From Pseudomonadota bacterium (GTDB taxonomy: Bacteria > Pseudomonadota > Gammaproteobacteria > Burkholderiales > Methylophilaceae): 6,318 nucleotides of DNA. How positions within the stretch are numbered: position 1 is the stretch's first letter; the number at the start of each line of letters is the position of its first letter. The translations under genes and the position numbers were made by a program. Location of the stretch: the NCBI GenBank assembly GCA_023459535.1, contig JAEWTK010000127.1:1-6318 (forward strand), written 5' to 3'. Positions 6,104-6,318 of this stretch are shown piece after piece. The notes below the pieces were generated by a model. The model was not told the origin of the DNA. It saw only the letters and a program-made list of their open reading frames with translations, and did not search any database.

Positions 6104-6318
6104 ATGAAAAACATCCGCAATTTTTCCATCATCGCCCATATCGACCATGGCAAGTCCACACTGGCCGACCGCATCATCCAGATGTGCGGCGGCTTGTCTG
6201 ACCGTGAAATGGAAGCGCAGGTGCTGGATTCCATGGATCTTGAGCGTGAACGCGGCATTACCATCAAGGCGCAGACGGCTTCGCTGCAGTACAAGGCGCG
6301 TGACGGGCAGATCTATCA
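6104..6318 (+). CDS. lepA: Elongation factor 4 (LepA), translational GTPase, N-terminal part
   Basis: The first 71 codons plus two bases are present; the gene continues beyond the window. LepA/EF4 is a ribosome-binding GTPase that acts on elongating or stalled ribosomes and has also been tied to initiation and subunit biogenesis. The start [18 protein letters not shown] is diagnostic: the G1 P-loop AHIDHGKST occupies residues 11-19. The family-typical [20 protein letters not shown] (28-47) leads into the switch I/G2 motif ERERGIT, with Thr53. These residues separate LepA from TypA, EF-G and EF-Tu. No clear Shine-Dalgarno sequence precedes ATG 6104 (CTTAGCGTCAGCACTTT). In related genomes lepA follows mucD or rseC and is followed by lepB (signal peptidase I), which would be expected just past this window. 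Confidence 0.96.
   Translation, partial: MKNIRNFSIIAHIDHGKSTLADRIIQMCGGLSDREMEAQVLDSMDLERERGITIKAQTASLQYKARDGQIY

Overview
The window is a chromosomal housekeeping and stress-response locus. It most probably comes from a betaproteobacterium, perhaps Nitrosomonadales-like. That placement is inferred from protein character (NadB, RpoE, RseA/RseB/RseC, a MucD-type DegP, LepA) and from moderately GC-rich, uniformly coding-dense DNA. The gene order nadB (divergent) | rpoE-rseA-rseB-rseC-degP-lepA is the one known from Pseudomonas aeruginosa as nadB | algU-mucA-mucB-mucC-mucD-lepA. Escherichia coli is similar but lacks degP at this site. No phage, transposon, integron, CRISPR, tRNA or rRNA sequence was seen.

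Layout. Positions 1-114 hold the last 37 codons of a plus-strand gene, apparently an MtfA-like (M90) zinc peptidase. It converges on nadB (136-1749, minus strand), which encodes L-aspartate oxidase. The two stop codons are only 21 bases apart. A divergent intergenic region of about 218 bases (1750-1967) separates nadB from rpoE. It holds only weak promoter candidates and an in-frame upstream start for rpoE. The plus-strand run rpoE (1968-2585), rseA (2614-3084), rseB (3081-4049), rseC (4059-4544) and degP (4545-5978) is packed as one operon: gaps of 28 and 9 bases, one 4-base overlap and one zero-base junction. A strong stem-loop terminator candidate (6039-6068) closes it. The 5' end of lepA (6104-6318, cut by the window edge) follows.

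How the genes work together. RpoE is the extracytoplasmic (envelope stress) sigma factor. RseA is a single-pass inner-membrane anti-sigma factor that sequesters it. RseB is a periplasmic protein that binds RseA and shields it from proteolysis. RseC is a membrane protein with a Cys cluster, linked in the literature to SoxR reduction. DegP is a periplasmic chaperone/protease that removes misfolded envelope proteins. Sigma factor, its two negative regulators and a main effector protease are thus co-transcribed. The site-1 protease that would cut RseA (DegS/AlgW type) is not in the window. NadB makes iminoaspartate for NAD synthesis, and LepA (EF4) is a translational GTPase; both are conserved neighbours rather than known members of the stress circuit.

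I found no convincing undescribed system. The points most worth a second look are the rpoE leader with its in-frame alternative start, a promoter-like -10 just ahead of the degP-lepA terminator hairpins, the His-rich NadB tail, and the short periplasmic part of RseA.
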